From Anaerolineae bacterium (GTDB lineage: Bacteria > Chloroflexota > Anaerolineae > B4-G1): a stretch of 6,451 bases of DNA. Position 1 is the stretch's first letter. Every line of letters begins with the position of its first letter. The position numbers and the translations under genes are program-made. The stretch covers positions 1 through 6,451 of the forward strand of contig JAUWOI010000260.1 in the NCBI GenBank assembly GCA_030612185.1, in the 5' to 3' direction. Shown one piece after another: positions 1 through 6,273 of the stretch. Below the pieces are notes generated by a model. The model did no database searches. It was not told the DNA's origin and was given only the letters and a program-made list of their open reading frames with translations.

Positions 1-131
1 TCTCCCTTTTGCATTTTGGGTCTTTTCATATGTTTTTTTTTTCACTATTCATTTATTTTTTGGTTTGTTTTTGTCTTAGGGGTACGCTGCTGTCGCTCCT
101 CACCAAACAGGCGCCCCCCACGCTCATAAAC
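1..131. other. T-rich upstream region without a recognised gene
   Basis: This stretch lies ahead of the acyl-CoA synthetase. It is strikingly T-rich on the + strand (50 of the first 80 bases are T, with a run of ten T at 33-42), whereas the rest of the window is GC-rich. The synthetase frame stays open through it, but the residues it would encode are Phe/Leu-rich because of the T tract and there is no ribosome site at those ATGs, so I do not treat it as coding. No convincing -35/-10 pair was found. It may be the tail of a preceding gene's terminator or an untranslated leader; the window edge prevents a decision. Confidence 0.5.
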
Positions 132-139
132 AAAGGAGG
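132..139 (+). promoter_or_regulatory. Shine-Dalgarno site of the acyl-CoA synthetase
   Basis: AAAGGAGG lies 7 bases upstream of the ATG at 147. It is a near-perfect anti-16S match at ideal spacing, and it decides the start in favour of 147 over the in-frame ATGs at 9 and 30. Confidence 0.9.
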
Positions 140-146
140 CATAACT

Positions 147-1871
147 ATGGAGAAGCCCTGGCTATCTTACTACGAGGAGGGGGTCCCGGCTGAGGTGGAG
201 ATACCGGATTACCCGGTCACCCAAAACCTCATCAACTCTGCCGAAAAGTACCCCAACAACACGGCGACGATTTTCGGCAACGTGGTCGAGCCTCTAGGTA
301 ACGCGCTCATGGACACCACCATGAACTACCGGAGCCTGCTTGACCTGACCTACCGTTTTGCTGCTGCGCTGCAAAAGTCAGGGGTCAAGAAGGGTGACCG
401 GGTGGCCCTTTATCTCCCCAATTGCCCTCAGTTTGTCATCGCCTATTATGCCACACTGATGGTCGGTGGTATCGTCGTCCCGTGCAACCCCGCATACGTA
501 GCCCGCGAGATCAAGCACCAATTGAACGATTCCGGCGCCGAGACGATCATCGTTCTCAGCCTGATGTACCCAAATGTGAAGAAGATTCGCGCCGAGACCG
601 CGCTCAAACAGGTCATCGTCGCCAACATCAAGGAGTATTTCCCCGGTCTGCTCAAGTTCCTTTTCACTGTAGCAACGGAAAAGAAGGAAGGGCACTACCA
701 GGACACCTCCGGCGACGCCAACACCTATTGGTTCCAGGATGTCCTCGCCGATGCACCCGCCAGGCCCACCCCAGTGGAGATTGGCATGGAGGACACCGCC
801 GTGTTGATGTACACCGGCGGCACCACCGGCGTCTCCAAAGGGGCTGAGTTGACCCACCGGAACGTACAGGCCAACGCCATCCAAACTCGGGCCTGGTTCC
901 CCCGCATGGTCGAGGGCCAGGAGACGATCCTGACTTCCCTGCCCCTGTACCACAGTTACGCGATGACCACGTGTATGAACCTGGGGGCACTGTCCGGCGC
1001 GGCGCTCCTGCTGATCCCCAACCCCCGTGTGCTGCCCCACATCCTTAAGTCCATCAACAAGCACCATCCCACTCTCTATCCCGGCGTGCCGGCCCTTTAC
1101 ATCTCTCTCATCAATCACCCTGACATTAGCCAATACGACGTCAGTTCCATCAAGGCCTGCATCAGTGGAGCCGCGCCTCTGCCGGTCGAGGTGCAGCAGA
1201 AGTTCCAGGCACTCACCGGAGGGCGACTGGTGGAGGGATATGGCCTCAGCGAGGCCACGCCGGTCACCCACGCCAACCCCATCTACGGCGAGAACCGCAT
1301 TGGAACCATTGGCCTGCCCTTCCCCAGCACCGACGCCAAGGTTATGGACATCGAAACCGAGAAACAGGATCTGCCGCCGGGCGAGGTCGGCGCACTGGTC
1401 TTGCGCGGGCCGCAGGTAATGAAGGGCTACTGGCAGATGCCCACCGAAACAGCCAATGTCCTGCGTGAAGGTTGGCTCCACACGGGTGACATCGCCCGCA
1501 TGGACGAGGATGGCTACTTCCAGATCGTGGACCGCAAGAAGGATATGATCCTGGGCGCAGGTGGGCTAAACATCTACCCCCGCGAGGTCGAGGAAGTGCT
1601 CTACCAGCATTCCAAGGTCAAGGAGTGCGCCGTGGCCGGTGTCCCGGTTGCGGGGAAGGGCGAGCGAGTGAAAGCCTTCATTGTCCTCAAGGAAGGCGAG
1701 ACGTCCACCGAGGAGGAGATGATGGAGTTCTGTCGCGAGAACATGGCTCGCTACAAGGTGCCCAAGTTCGTTGAGTTCCGCGATGAACTGCCCACGACAA
1801 TAATCGGCAAGGTCTTGCGGCGTGTGCTGGTCGAGGAGGAAAAGAAGAAACTGGCCGAGCAACAGCAGTAA
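147..1871 (+). CDS. Long-chain fatty-acid--CoA ligase (FadD-like, AMP-forming)
   Basis: This 574-residue cytoplasmic or membrane-associated enzyme should activate a fatty acid with ATP to an acyl-adenylate and then transfer it to coenzyme A, feeding beta-oxidation or lipid synthesis. ANL-superfamily motifs are complete and in order: the ATP P-loop YTGGTTGVSKG at residues 222-232, YGLSEATP at 365-372, LHTGD at 444-448 with the ribose-binding Asp, VDRKKDMI at 461-468 with the hinge-region Arg463, GGLNIYPREVE at 472-482, and the C-terminal catalytic Lys555 in the GKVLRR motif. The length fits bacterial FadD/LcfB proteins. The start is set by the strong ribosome site at 132-139. The gene ends convergently against ftsH, with hairpins and a terminator between. 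The exact chain length cannot be read from the sequence; another medium- or long-chain acyl substrate is possible. No truncation or missing motif was seen. Confidence 0.95.
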   Translation: MEKPWLSYYEEGVPAEVEIPDYPVTQNLINSAEKYPNNTATIFGNVVEPLGNALMDTTMNYRSLLDLTYRFAAALQKSGVKKGDRVALYLPNCPQFVIAYYATLMVGGIVVPCNPAYVAREIKHQLNDSGAETIIVLSLMYPNVKKIRAETALKQVIVANIKEYFPGLLKFLFTVATEKKEGHYQDTSGDANTYWFQDVLADAPARPTPVEIGMEDTAVLMYTGGTTGVSKGAELTHRNVQANAIQTRAWFPRMVEGQETILTSLPLYHSYAMTTCMNLGALSGAALLLIPNPRVLPHILKSINKHHPTLYPGVPALYISLINHPDISQYDVSSIKACISGAAPLPVEVQQKFQALTGGRLVEGYGLSEATPVTHANPIYGENRIGTIGLPFPSTDAKVMDIETEKQDLPPGEVGALVLRGPQVMKGYWQMPTETANVLREGWLHTGDIARMDEDGYFQIVDRKKDMILGAGGLNIYPREVEEVLYQHSKVKECAVAGVPVAGKGERVKAFIVLKEGETSTEEEMMEFCRENMARYKVPKFVEFRDELPTTIIGKVLRRVLVEEEKKKLAEQQQ

Positions 1872-1878
1872 CTCTGCT

Positions 1879-1902
1879 CTGGCCGGTCTCTGACCGAGCC
1901 AG
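1879..1902. repeat. Hairpin 1 after the acyl-CoA synthetase stop
   Basis: CTGGC-CGGTC (1879-1888) pairs with GACCG-GCCAG (1892-1896 and 1898-1902) across a TCT loop, giving ten base pairs with one bulged A at 1897. It starts 7 bases after the stop codon. No T tract follows, so it is not a classic intrinsic terminator. It could protect the mRNA 3' end or be part of an intergenic repeat. Confidence 0.55.
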
Positions 1903-1931
1903 GCGACTGGACAGGCCAACTACCCAGTCGC
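1903..1931. repeat. Hairpin 2, abutting hairpin 1
   Basis: GCGACTGG (1903-1910) is the exact reverse complement of CCAGTCGC (1924-1931), with a 13-base loop. It begins at the base after hairpin 1 ends. No T tract follows. Confidence 0.5.
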
Positions 1932-1933
1932 TC

Positions 1934-1957
1934 CCGCCGGATCGTCAGATCCGGTGG
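1934..1957. repeat. Hairpin 3
   Basis: CCGGATC (1937-1943) pairs with GATCCGG (1948-1954) around a GTCA loop. A G-T wobble and two further G-C pairs extend the stem to 1934/1957. It follows hairpin 2 after two bases. The copy of CTGGACAGG at 1958-1966, which directly follows it, repeats 1907-1915 in hairpin 2. Confidence 0.55.
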
Positions 1958-1969
1958 CTGGACAGGGCA

Positions 1970-2080
1970 AACTCAATGCTCCGAGCCAGAAACATCGAGC
2001 CGGAGAGTGGTTTCGGCCAATTCGAGCCTGGATTTGGCAATTCAGGCCAAGTAGTCTGGGTAGTTACTGGATAGGTACTA
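1970..2080. other. Intergenic stretch with no recognised element
   Basis: No supported gene, promoter or RNA was seen here. The sequence carries short imperfect repeats of GAGCC and of CCGAGCCAG (1894-1902 and 1981-1989), suggesting a degenerate repeat history but nothing nameable. Confidence 0.4.
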
Positions 2081-2108
2081 AAAGGCGGAGCCTGTTGGCT
2101 CCGCCTTT
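2081..2108. terminator. Bidirectional intrinsic terminator between convergent genes
   Basis: AAAGGCGGAGCC (2081-2092) and GGCTCCGCCTTT (2097-2108) form a perfect 12-bp stem with a TGTT loop. The stem closes with A/T pairs, so each strand ends in a short U run (CCUUU for the synthetase direction, CCUUUUA for the ftsH direction). Its position between the ends of the + and - genes is what one expects of a shared terminator. The U tracts are short, so efficiency may be moderate. Confidence 0.85.
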
Positions 2109-2135
2109 GCTCACTAAACACCCTCGTCGGGTCCG

Positions 2136-2222
2136 TCAATCCTCTTCCGCCATTTCACAGAGTAACTCCCCGTACTCAAGGATCAATGTCCGCATTGGCT
2201 CCCCTACAATCTCACCTCTCAC
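2136..2222 (-). CDS. Possible 28-codon ORF coupled to the ftsH stop
   Basis: The last base of the final ftsH sense codon plus its TGA stop read GTGA, so a GTG codon begins a new frame that stays open for 28 codons and ends in TGA at 2136-2138, just before the terminator stem (in transcription order). An internal ATG at 2193-2195 would give 19 residues ([19 protein letters not shown]) and has GGGGAG three bases upstream, which is close for a ribosome site. The peptide is acidic with an amphipathic look. I do not recognise it. A 28-codon open frame occurs easily by chance, so this is a candidate only; alternatives are plain 3' UTR or a decayed C-terminal extension of FtsH in another frame. Confidence 0.25.
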   Translation of the reverse strand: MRGEIVGEPMRTLILEYGELLCEMAEED

Positions 2223-4162
2223 GCCGGGGCTGGCGTGGGGGGCATGTCCAGCGTGGGCTGGCGCCGCTTGGGGACCGGCCGCACGGCCGGCCGCTCGACG
2301 CCAGATACAGGAGGCGGGCTCTCCGGGACCTCTGGCTCTTTCTCGGGGACGCCCTCGAACAATGCGACGAACTCATCGGCATCCAGCGTCTCGACCTCTA
2401 TCAGCCGCTGCGCTATCCGCTCCAACTGCTCTCGGTGGCGCGCCAGGACATCCCTGGCCCGTTCGTGCGCCTCGTGGACGATCTTACGCACCTCGACGTC
2501 AATCTCCTGGGCGACCGCCTCACTGTAGTCTCGCTGCTCCCCTATCTCCTTGCCCAGGAAGATCAGTTCATCTTTCTGACCAAAGGTCATCGGCCCCAAC
2601 TTATCGCTCATCCCGTAGCGCGTCACCATGGCGCGCGCCAGTTCCGTCACCCGCTCCAGGTCATTGGCCGCCCCCGTTGTCACGTCCCCAAATACCAGTT
2701 CCTCGGATGTTCGCCCACCCAGCGCGAACGCCAGGTCATCCTTGAACTTGGCCTTGCTCACGATGTGCCGATCCTCCTCTGGCAAAGCCATGGTGTAGCC
2801 AGAGACCATCCCACGCGCCACAATAGAGACCTTGTGCACCGGATCACACTTGGGAAGCACGTGGCCCACCACCGCGTGCCCGGCCTCGTGGTAGGCCGTG
2901 ATGCGTTTCTCCTCCTTAGATATCAAGCGACTCTTGCGCTCCGGCCCGGCGAGCACGCGCTCAATCGCCTCCTCAAACTCGGGCATCTCGATCACCTTCT
3001 TATTGCCGCGGGCAGCCTGGATCGCCGCCTCGTTGATCATATTTTCGATGTCGGCCCCTACGAAGCCCGGGGTAGACCTGGCCAACGTTCTCAGGTCCAC
3101 GTCCTCACCCAACGGCTTGCCGCGCACGTGCACCTTCAGAATCGCCTCGCGCCCCTTGATGTCTGGCCTGTCGAGCACGACGCGGCGATCGAAGCGCCCA
3201 GGGCGGAGCAACGCGGGGTCCAGAATATCCGGGCGATTGGTAGCCGCCATAATGATCACATTCGTGTCGGTGTCGAAACCGTCCATCTCGACCAGAATCT
3301 GGTTCAGCGTCTGCTCTCGCTCGTCGTGGGAGCCCCCCAACCCAGCGCCCCGATGGCGGCCAACAGCATCTATTTCATCCAGGAAGATGATGCAAGGGCT
3401 GTGCCGCTTCGCCTGCTCGAACAGATCACGCACCCGGGACGCCCCCACACCGACGAACATCTCCACGAACTCGGAGCCGGCGATGGAGAAGAAGGACACC
3501 CCCGCCTCCCCGCTGACCGCCTTGGCCAAGAGGGTCTTGCCCGTGCCCGGCGCTCCCACCAGCAGCACGCCCTTGGGAATACGCGCCCCCAGTTGCACGA
3601 ACTTTTCCGGCTCCTTGAGGAACTCGACCACCTCGCGCAGTTCCTCCTTGGCCTCGTCCACCCCCGCCACATCGTCGAAAGTGACCGACGGCTGATCCCC
3701 AGTGTACATCCGGGCGCGGCTCTTGCCGAAGGCGAGCGCCTGGCTGTTCGCGCCCTGGAACTGGCGCACCATCATGTAGCCTACCACCAGCATAACCACC
3801 AGCAGCAGTATCGAACCGCCGGCGCTCAACAGAGATATCCAATCAGGTGGCTGCACTGGATCAATCACAACGCCCTGCAACTCCTCCGCAGTCACCCCCA
3901 GGTCCAGCAATTGGGCTGTGACTGTGGACTCAGATTCCTTGTACGATACGGCCTCCTCGCCACCCTTAAGTCCAACAAACAGATTATCCCCCTCCACGCG
4001 AATGCTGGTGACTTCCCCTTCCTGCACCAACGCAGCCACCTCCGAGAACTTCTTCCGAGGTACATCCTGCCCTCGCTGTGAGTAGACGCTGTACACCAGA
4101 GATGCAGCAGCGACGAGGATAATCAAATATATAAACGGGCTTCCTCTTGACTTAGAACGCAC
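2219..4162 (-). CDS. ftsH: ATP-dependent zinc metalloprotease FtsH
   Basis: This 647-residue membrane-anchored AAA+ protease forms hexamers that extract and degrade misassembled membrane proteins and some regulators. The domains are all present: a first membrane helix at about residues 10-28, an extracytoplasmic segment at about 30-107, a second helix at about 109-133, and the AAA+ module with Walker A GAPGTGKT (203-210), pore loop FVGVG (236-240), Walker B IIFLDEID (258-265) and the second region of homology [20 protein letters not shown] (307-326) carrying the arginine fingers. The M41 peptidase follows, with zinc motif HEAGH (425-429) and the probable third zinc ligand Asp501 in GAANDLERV. 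The start is GTG at 4160-4162, preceded by GCGGAGG at good spacing. The tail from about residue 603 is Pro/Glu-rich and basic near its end. Nothing catalytic is missing. The gene follows the PASTA kinase by 114 bp and has its own putative promoter. Confidence 0.97.
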   Translation of the reverse strand: MRSKSRGSPFIYLIILVAAASLVYSVYSQRGQDVPRKKFSEVAALVQEGEVTSIRVEGDNLFVGLKGGEEAVSYKESESTVTAQLLDLGVTAEELQGVVIDPVQPPDWISLLSAGGSILLLVVMLVVGYMMVRQFQGANSQALAFGKSRARMYTGDQPSVTFDDVAGVDEAKEELREVVEFLKEPEKFVQLGARIPKGVLLVGAPGTGKTLLAKAVSGEAGVSFFSIAGSEFVEMFVGVGASRVRDLFEQAKRHSPCIIFLDEIDAVGRHRGAGLGGSHDEREQTLNQILVEMDGFDTDTNVIIMAATNRPDILDPALLRPGRFDRRVVLDRPDIKGREAILKVHVRGKPLGEDVDLRTLARSTPGFVGADIENMINEAAIQAARGNKKVIEMPEFEEAIERVLAGPERKSRLISKEEKRITAYHEAGHAVVGHVLPKCDPVHKVSIVARGMVSGYTMALPEEDRHIVSKAKFKDDLAFALGGRTSEELVFGDVTTGAANDLERVTELARAMVTRYGMSDKLGPMTFGQKDELIFLGKEIGEQRDYSEAVAQEIDVEVRKIVHEAHERARDVLARHREQLERIAQRLIEVETLDADEFVALFEGVPEKEPEVPESPPPVSGVERPAVRPVPKRRQPTLDMPPTPAPA

Positions 4163-4168
4163 GATTTG

Positions 4169-4174
4169 CCTCCG
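4169..4174 (-). promoter_or_regulatory. Shine-Dalgarno site of ftsH
   Basis: Read on the minus strand, CGGAGG ends 6 bases before the GTG start at 4162. It supports the GTG as the initiation codon, giving an N-terminus [10 protein letters not shown] followed at once by the first membrane helix, as usual for FtsH. Confidence 0.8.
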
Positions 4175-4182
4175 CTCAACCA

Positions 4183-4209
4183 GGCGACTCCATCACAGAT
4201 CGGAGTGCC
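4183..4209 (-). promoter_or_regulatory. Hairpin in the ftsH 5' leader
   Basis: On the minus strand GGC-ACTCC (4209-4202) pairs with GGAGT-GCC (4191-4187 and 4185-4183), with one bulged C (4186) and a ten-base loop. The structure sits 8 bases upstream of the ribosome binding site. A competing GCCT/AGGC pairing could bury the GGAGG. A role in translation control or mRNA stability is possible but untested. Confidence 0.35.
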
Positions 4210-4235
4210 TCGTCTGTTATTGTATTTTCCAAGAC

Positions 4236-4255
4236 CATTATACCACATTATACCA
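4236..4255 (-). promoter_or_regulatory. Tandem extended -10 promoter boxes for ftsH
   Basis: The minus strand reads TGGTATAATG twice in direct succession, a perfect 10-bp duplication. Each copy contains a consensus TATAAT (complement of 4247-4252 and 4237-4242) with the upstream TG of an extended -10 element. Neither has a good -35 box: the hexamer 17 bases ahead of the distal one is GTGGCG. Predicted starts fall near 4240 and 4230, giving ftsH leaders of about 78 and 68 bases. Confidence 0.65.
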
Positions 4256-4276
4256 GAGATCACCGGATGCGCCACT

Positions 4277-6205
4277 TCAAGGCTGTATTTCAATCTCAGC
4301 GATCAGAATACTGTCCGACTCCGCCGTCGTGAGGCCAGCGTCCACAACCGGAAGTCGGGAGCCAGACAGCCCCGGAGTATACATCCCGGCGCGCAACTCA
4401 TACCAACCTGCTGGCAGATCAGCCGGGATGGTGACTTGATGCAGGTCTACGACATCCACACCTGGCACCCACCTCGTCGTGGGGATGACCGGCTCCACGT
4501 CCTGCTGCGCCATCAGGCTATCCTCGAAGTTGGCGTTGGGATCAATGAGGTGCACGAACACGACGTAATGTGTATCAATGGAGTACAGTGCCTGCCAGCG
4601 CAACGCGACCGCGACCACCCCACCCGGCCGAAACGTTTCCTGCCGTAACTCAGCGCTCTCCAGCACAATCCGATCAGCCAGGTTGACCTGGAGCGGAATA
4701 GTTATGTCTACGCCCCCGCTCACGGTCAACGTCACCGTATCGCCAGCGTGGACCGTTGTTCCCGGTTCGGGTTCCTGTCCCACCACCCTCCCCACCGGCT
4801 GCACACTCCACACCGTGTCGCTGATCACCCGCAAGCCATCCGACTCGAGACCGTCTTGCACCGTCTCTATCTGGTAACCCACCAGGCCCGGCATCGTCAG
4901 TCCCCGCCCCGGCCCACTCACGACGACGGATACTTCCGAGTCGAGAGAGACGAGTACATCGGGAGCCGGGCTCTGTTCAAGCACAATCCCCTTCTCGATA
5001 CCTGGTTCATAGCGCTCGTCCAGCAGCACGAAGCGCAACCCTGCTTGCTCCACCACCCTCCGCGCATCTTCCACTGCCTCCTCCACCACAGAGGGCACCG
5101 GGATCAACTTCACCGTCGGCGTCAAAGTGACCAAAGGCTGAGACGTGGCAGCAGGCGGCAGGGACGGCGAAACAGACCAGGATTGGCGGACCCACAACCA
5201 CAGCGGGATGAGGCCCACTACAGCGACGAACGCTATTGCCCCCAGTATCCACGCCAGCCTATCAGGGGCCAGCCGTGACACGGCAGAAGGTTCAGGTTCA
5301 GGTTCGGCTTCGACATCATAACCCGCAGGAGGTGGTGTGGACGACAAGTGACTCGCAGTCGCAGGTTGCCACCCGGTCATCTGCTCTCCATGCCTGCGGT
5401 ACTCTTCGAGGACGTGGCCCAACTGGTCGGCGGTACGGTAGCGCGCTGAGGGCTCCTTGGCCAGCACCTTGCGGATGATCCACTCCAGTTGAGGTGGCAC
5501 CTGGGAATTGCGGACTGCCAGGGGCGCTGGTTCCTCGCGCATGTGCATCAGCGCCAGCGCAGTGGGCTTTTCGGCCTGGAAGGGCGGCGACCCGGCCAGA
5601 ATCTCGTACATCATGACGCCAATACTGTAGACATCGGACGCTGGGGATGGTGATTCACCCGCCGCCTGCTCAGGCGAGAAGTAGAGAGGGCTGCCCCACA
5701 CCGTCTCCGACTCGGTGAGTCCCGCCTCGGAAAGCGCCCGCGCAATGCCGAAGTCGGCCACCTTGGCCCGCCTATCTCGGGTCACCAGCACGTTCTGGGG
5801 CTTGACGTCGCAGTGAATGACGCCTGCCTTGTGCGCATGCCCCACACCGGCACAGACCTGGATCGTGATGTCCAGGGCTTCATCAATGCCTAAGCGGCCT
5901 TCCTGGCGGATCAGCGTCTTCAGATCCTGACCATCCACGTATTCCATCACGATGTAATGCCGGTCGTCATCCTGGCCCACGTCATACACCGTGACGATGC
6001 CAGGATGATCAAGGTTGGCTGCGGCCCGAGCCTCCCGCTGGAAGCGAGCCAGGAACGCCGGATCGCTGGCGAACCCCTCGCGCAGCACCTTCACCGCCAC
6101 CCGGCGTTGGAGCAGTGTATCCACCCCCTGGTACACAATTGCCATCCCGCCAGAACCGACCAACTCCAGCAGGCGATACCGATTGTTGAGCAACACGGGT
6201 TCCAT
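4277..6205 (-). CDS. Transmembrane Ser/Thr protein kinase with two PASTA domains and a C-terminal beta-rich module
   Basis: This 642-residue Hanks-type kinase of the PknB/StkP class has a cytoplasmic N-terminal kinase domain (about 10-270). It shows the glycine loop GSGGMAIVY (17-25), Lys39, helix-C Glu58, catalytic loop HCDVKPQN (131-138), DFG (151-153), SPE (177-179), Asp191 and Arg255. The usual HRD is HCD, making this a non-RD kinase with the catalytic Asp133 retained. A Pro/Glu-rich juxtamembrane linker with EPEPEP leads to one membrane helix (about 317-338). Two PASTA repeats follow outside (about 367-430 and 435-497); in this family they bind peptidoglycan or its precursors. Residues about 498-642 are an additional beta-rich domain not typical of PknB. 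The ATG start has GGAG 7 bases upstream (6213-6216) and a good promoter at 6273-6301. ftsH lies downstream on the same strand; the lipid-kinase gene is divergent. Substrates are unknown. Confidence 0.95.
   Translation of the reverse strand: MEPVLLNNRYRLLELVGSGGMAIVYQGVDTLLQRRVAVKVLREGFASDPAFLARFQREARAAANLDHPGIVTVYDVGQDDDRHYIVMEYVDGQDLKTLIRQEGRLGIDEALDITIQVCAGVGHAHKAGVIHCDVKPQNVLVTRDRRAKVADFGIARALSEAGLTESETVWGSPLYFSPEQAAGESPSPASDVYSIGVMMYEILAGSPPFQAEKPTALALMHMREEPAPLAVRNSQVPPQLEWIIRKVLAKEPSARYRTADQLGHVLEEYRRHGEQMTGWQPATASHLSSTPPPAGYDVEAEPEPEPSAVSRLAPDRLAWILGAIAFVAVVGLIPLWLWVRQSWSVSPSLPPAATSQPLVTLTPTVKLIPVPSVVEEAVEDARRVVEQAGLRFVLLDERYEPGIEKGIVLEQSPAPDVLVSLDSEVSVVVSGPGRGLTMPGLVGYQIETVQDGLESDGLRVISDTVWSVQPVGRVVGQEPEPGTTVHAGDTVTLTVSGGVDITIPLQVNLADRIVLESAELRQETFRPGGVVAVALRWQALYSIDTHYVVFVHLIDPNANFEDSLMAQQDVEPVIPTTRWVPGVDVVDLHQVTIPADLPAGWYELRAGMYTPGLSGSRLPVVDAGLTTAESDSILIAEIEIQP
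5289..5306. repeat. Hexamer repeat encoding the kinase EPEPEP linker
   Basis: GGTTCA occurs twice, followed by GGTTCG, in direct succession on the + strand. On the coding strand this gives the Glu-Pro dipeptide three times in the juxtamembrane linker. Such short repeats can gain or lose units without shifting the frame and would only change linker length. Confidence 0.7.
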
Positions 6206-6212
6206 TGTTTGA

Positions 6213-6216
6213 CTCC
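6213..6216 (-). promoter_or_regulatory. Shine-Dalgarno site of the PASTA kinase
   Basis: Read on the minus strand, TTGGAG ends 7 bases before the ATG at 6205, an ordinary ribosome site. It supports this start, which places the glycine loop at residue 17 as expected. Confidence 0.7.
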
Positions 6217-6224
6217 AACCAGCC

Positions 6225-6273
6225 GTCAGTTGCTGACTGCCAACTGCTGACTGCTAACTGCTGACTGCTAATA
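6225..6273. repeat. Array of 7-bp tandem repeats in the kinase leader
   Basis: Six consecutive heptamers fit GCYRACT at 6232-6273: GCTGACT, GCCAACT, GCTGACT, GCTAACT, GCTGACT and a diverged GCTAATA. They alternate, so the unit can also be read as 14 bp (GCTGACTGCYAACT). Just before them GTCAG (6225-6229) forms an inverted repeat with CTGAC (6233-6237), and CAGTTG (6227-6232) with CAACTG (6241-6246). Most of the array falls between the predicted kinase transcription start (near 6266) and the kinase ribosome site, so it would be transcribed as leader RNA. Confidence 0.85.

Noticed and set aside
9..146. 46-residue hydrophobic N-terminal extension of the acyl-CoA synthetase
   Set aside because: The frame is open but the Phe/Leu-rich residues come from the T-rich tract, the ATGs at 9 and 30 have no ribosome site, and a near-perfect Shine-Dalgarno sits in the would-be coding sequence 7 bases before the ATG at 147.
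378..1481. 367-codon open frame antisense to the acyl-CoA synthetase
   Set aside because: The product looks like no known family and is a by-product of GC-rich codon use in the opposite gene, whose motifs are complete.
1934..1957. Hairpin 3 as the intrinsic terminator of the acyl-CoA synthetase
   Set aside because: It is followed by CTGGACAGG rather than a U tract. The 2081-2108 stem is the better terminator.
1945..2139. 64-codon minus-strand frame in the convergent intergenic region
   Set aside because: It reads through the terminator stem and hairpin 3, has no ribosome site that I can see, and shows no family resemblance.
1954..2745. 263-codon + strand frame from the intergenic region into ftsH
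   Set aside because: It crosses the terminator, and its translation is low-complexity Pro/Arg/Ser/Ala antisense to ftsH.
2186..4081. 631-codon open frame on the + strand covering almost all of ftsH
   Set aside because: It is long but lies wholly opposite a fully conserved FtsH. The translation is rich in His, Arg and Leu without recognisable domains, which is typical of the antisense shadow of GC-rich genes.
4219..4224. TACAAT on the minus strand as a third ftsH -10 box
   Set aside because: There is no extended TG and no acceptable -35 at 16-18 bases. The two TATAAT copies just upstream are far better.
6232..6273. Heptamer array as a CRISPR-like array
   Set aside because: The units are contiguous 7-mers without spacers, and no cas gene is nearby.
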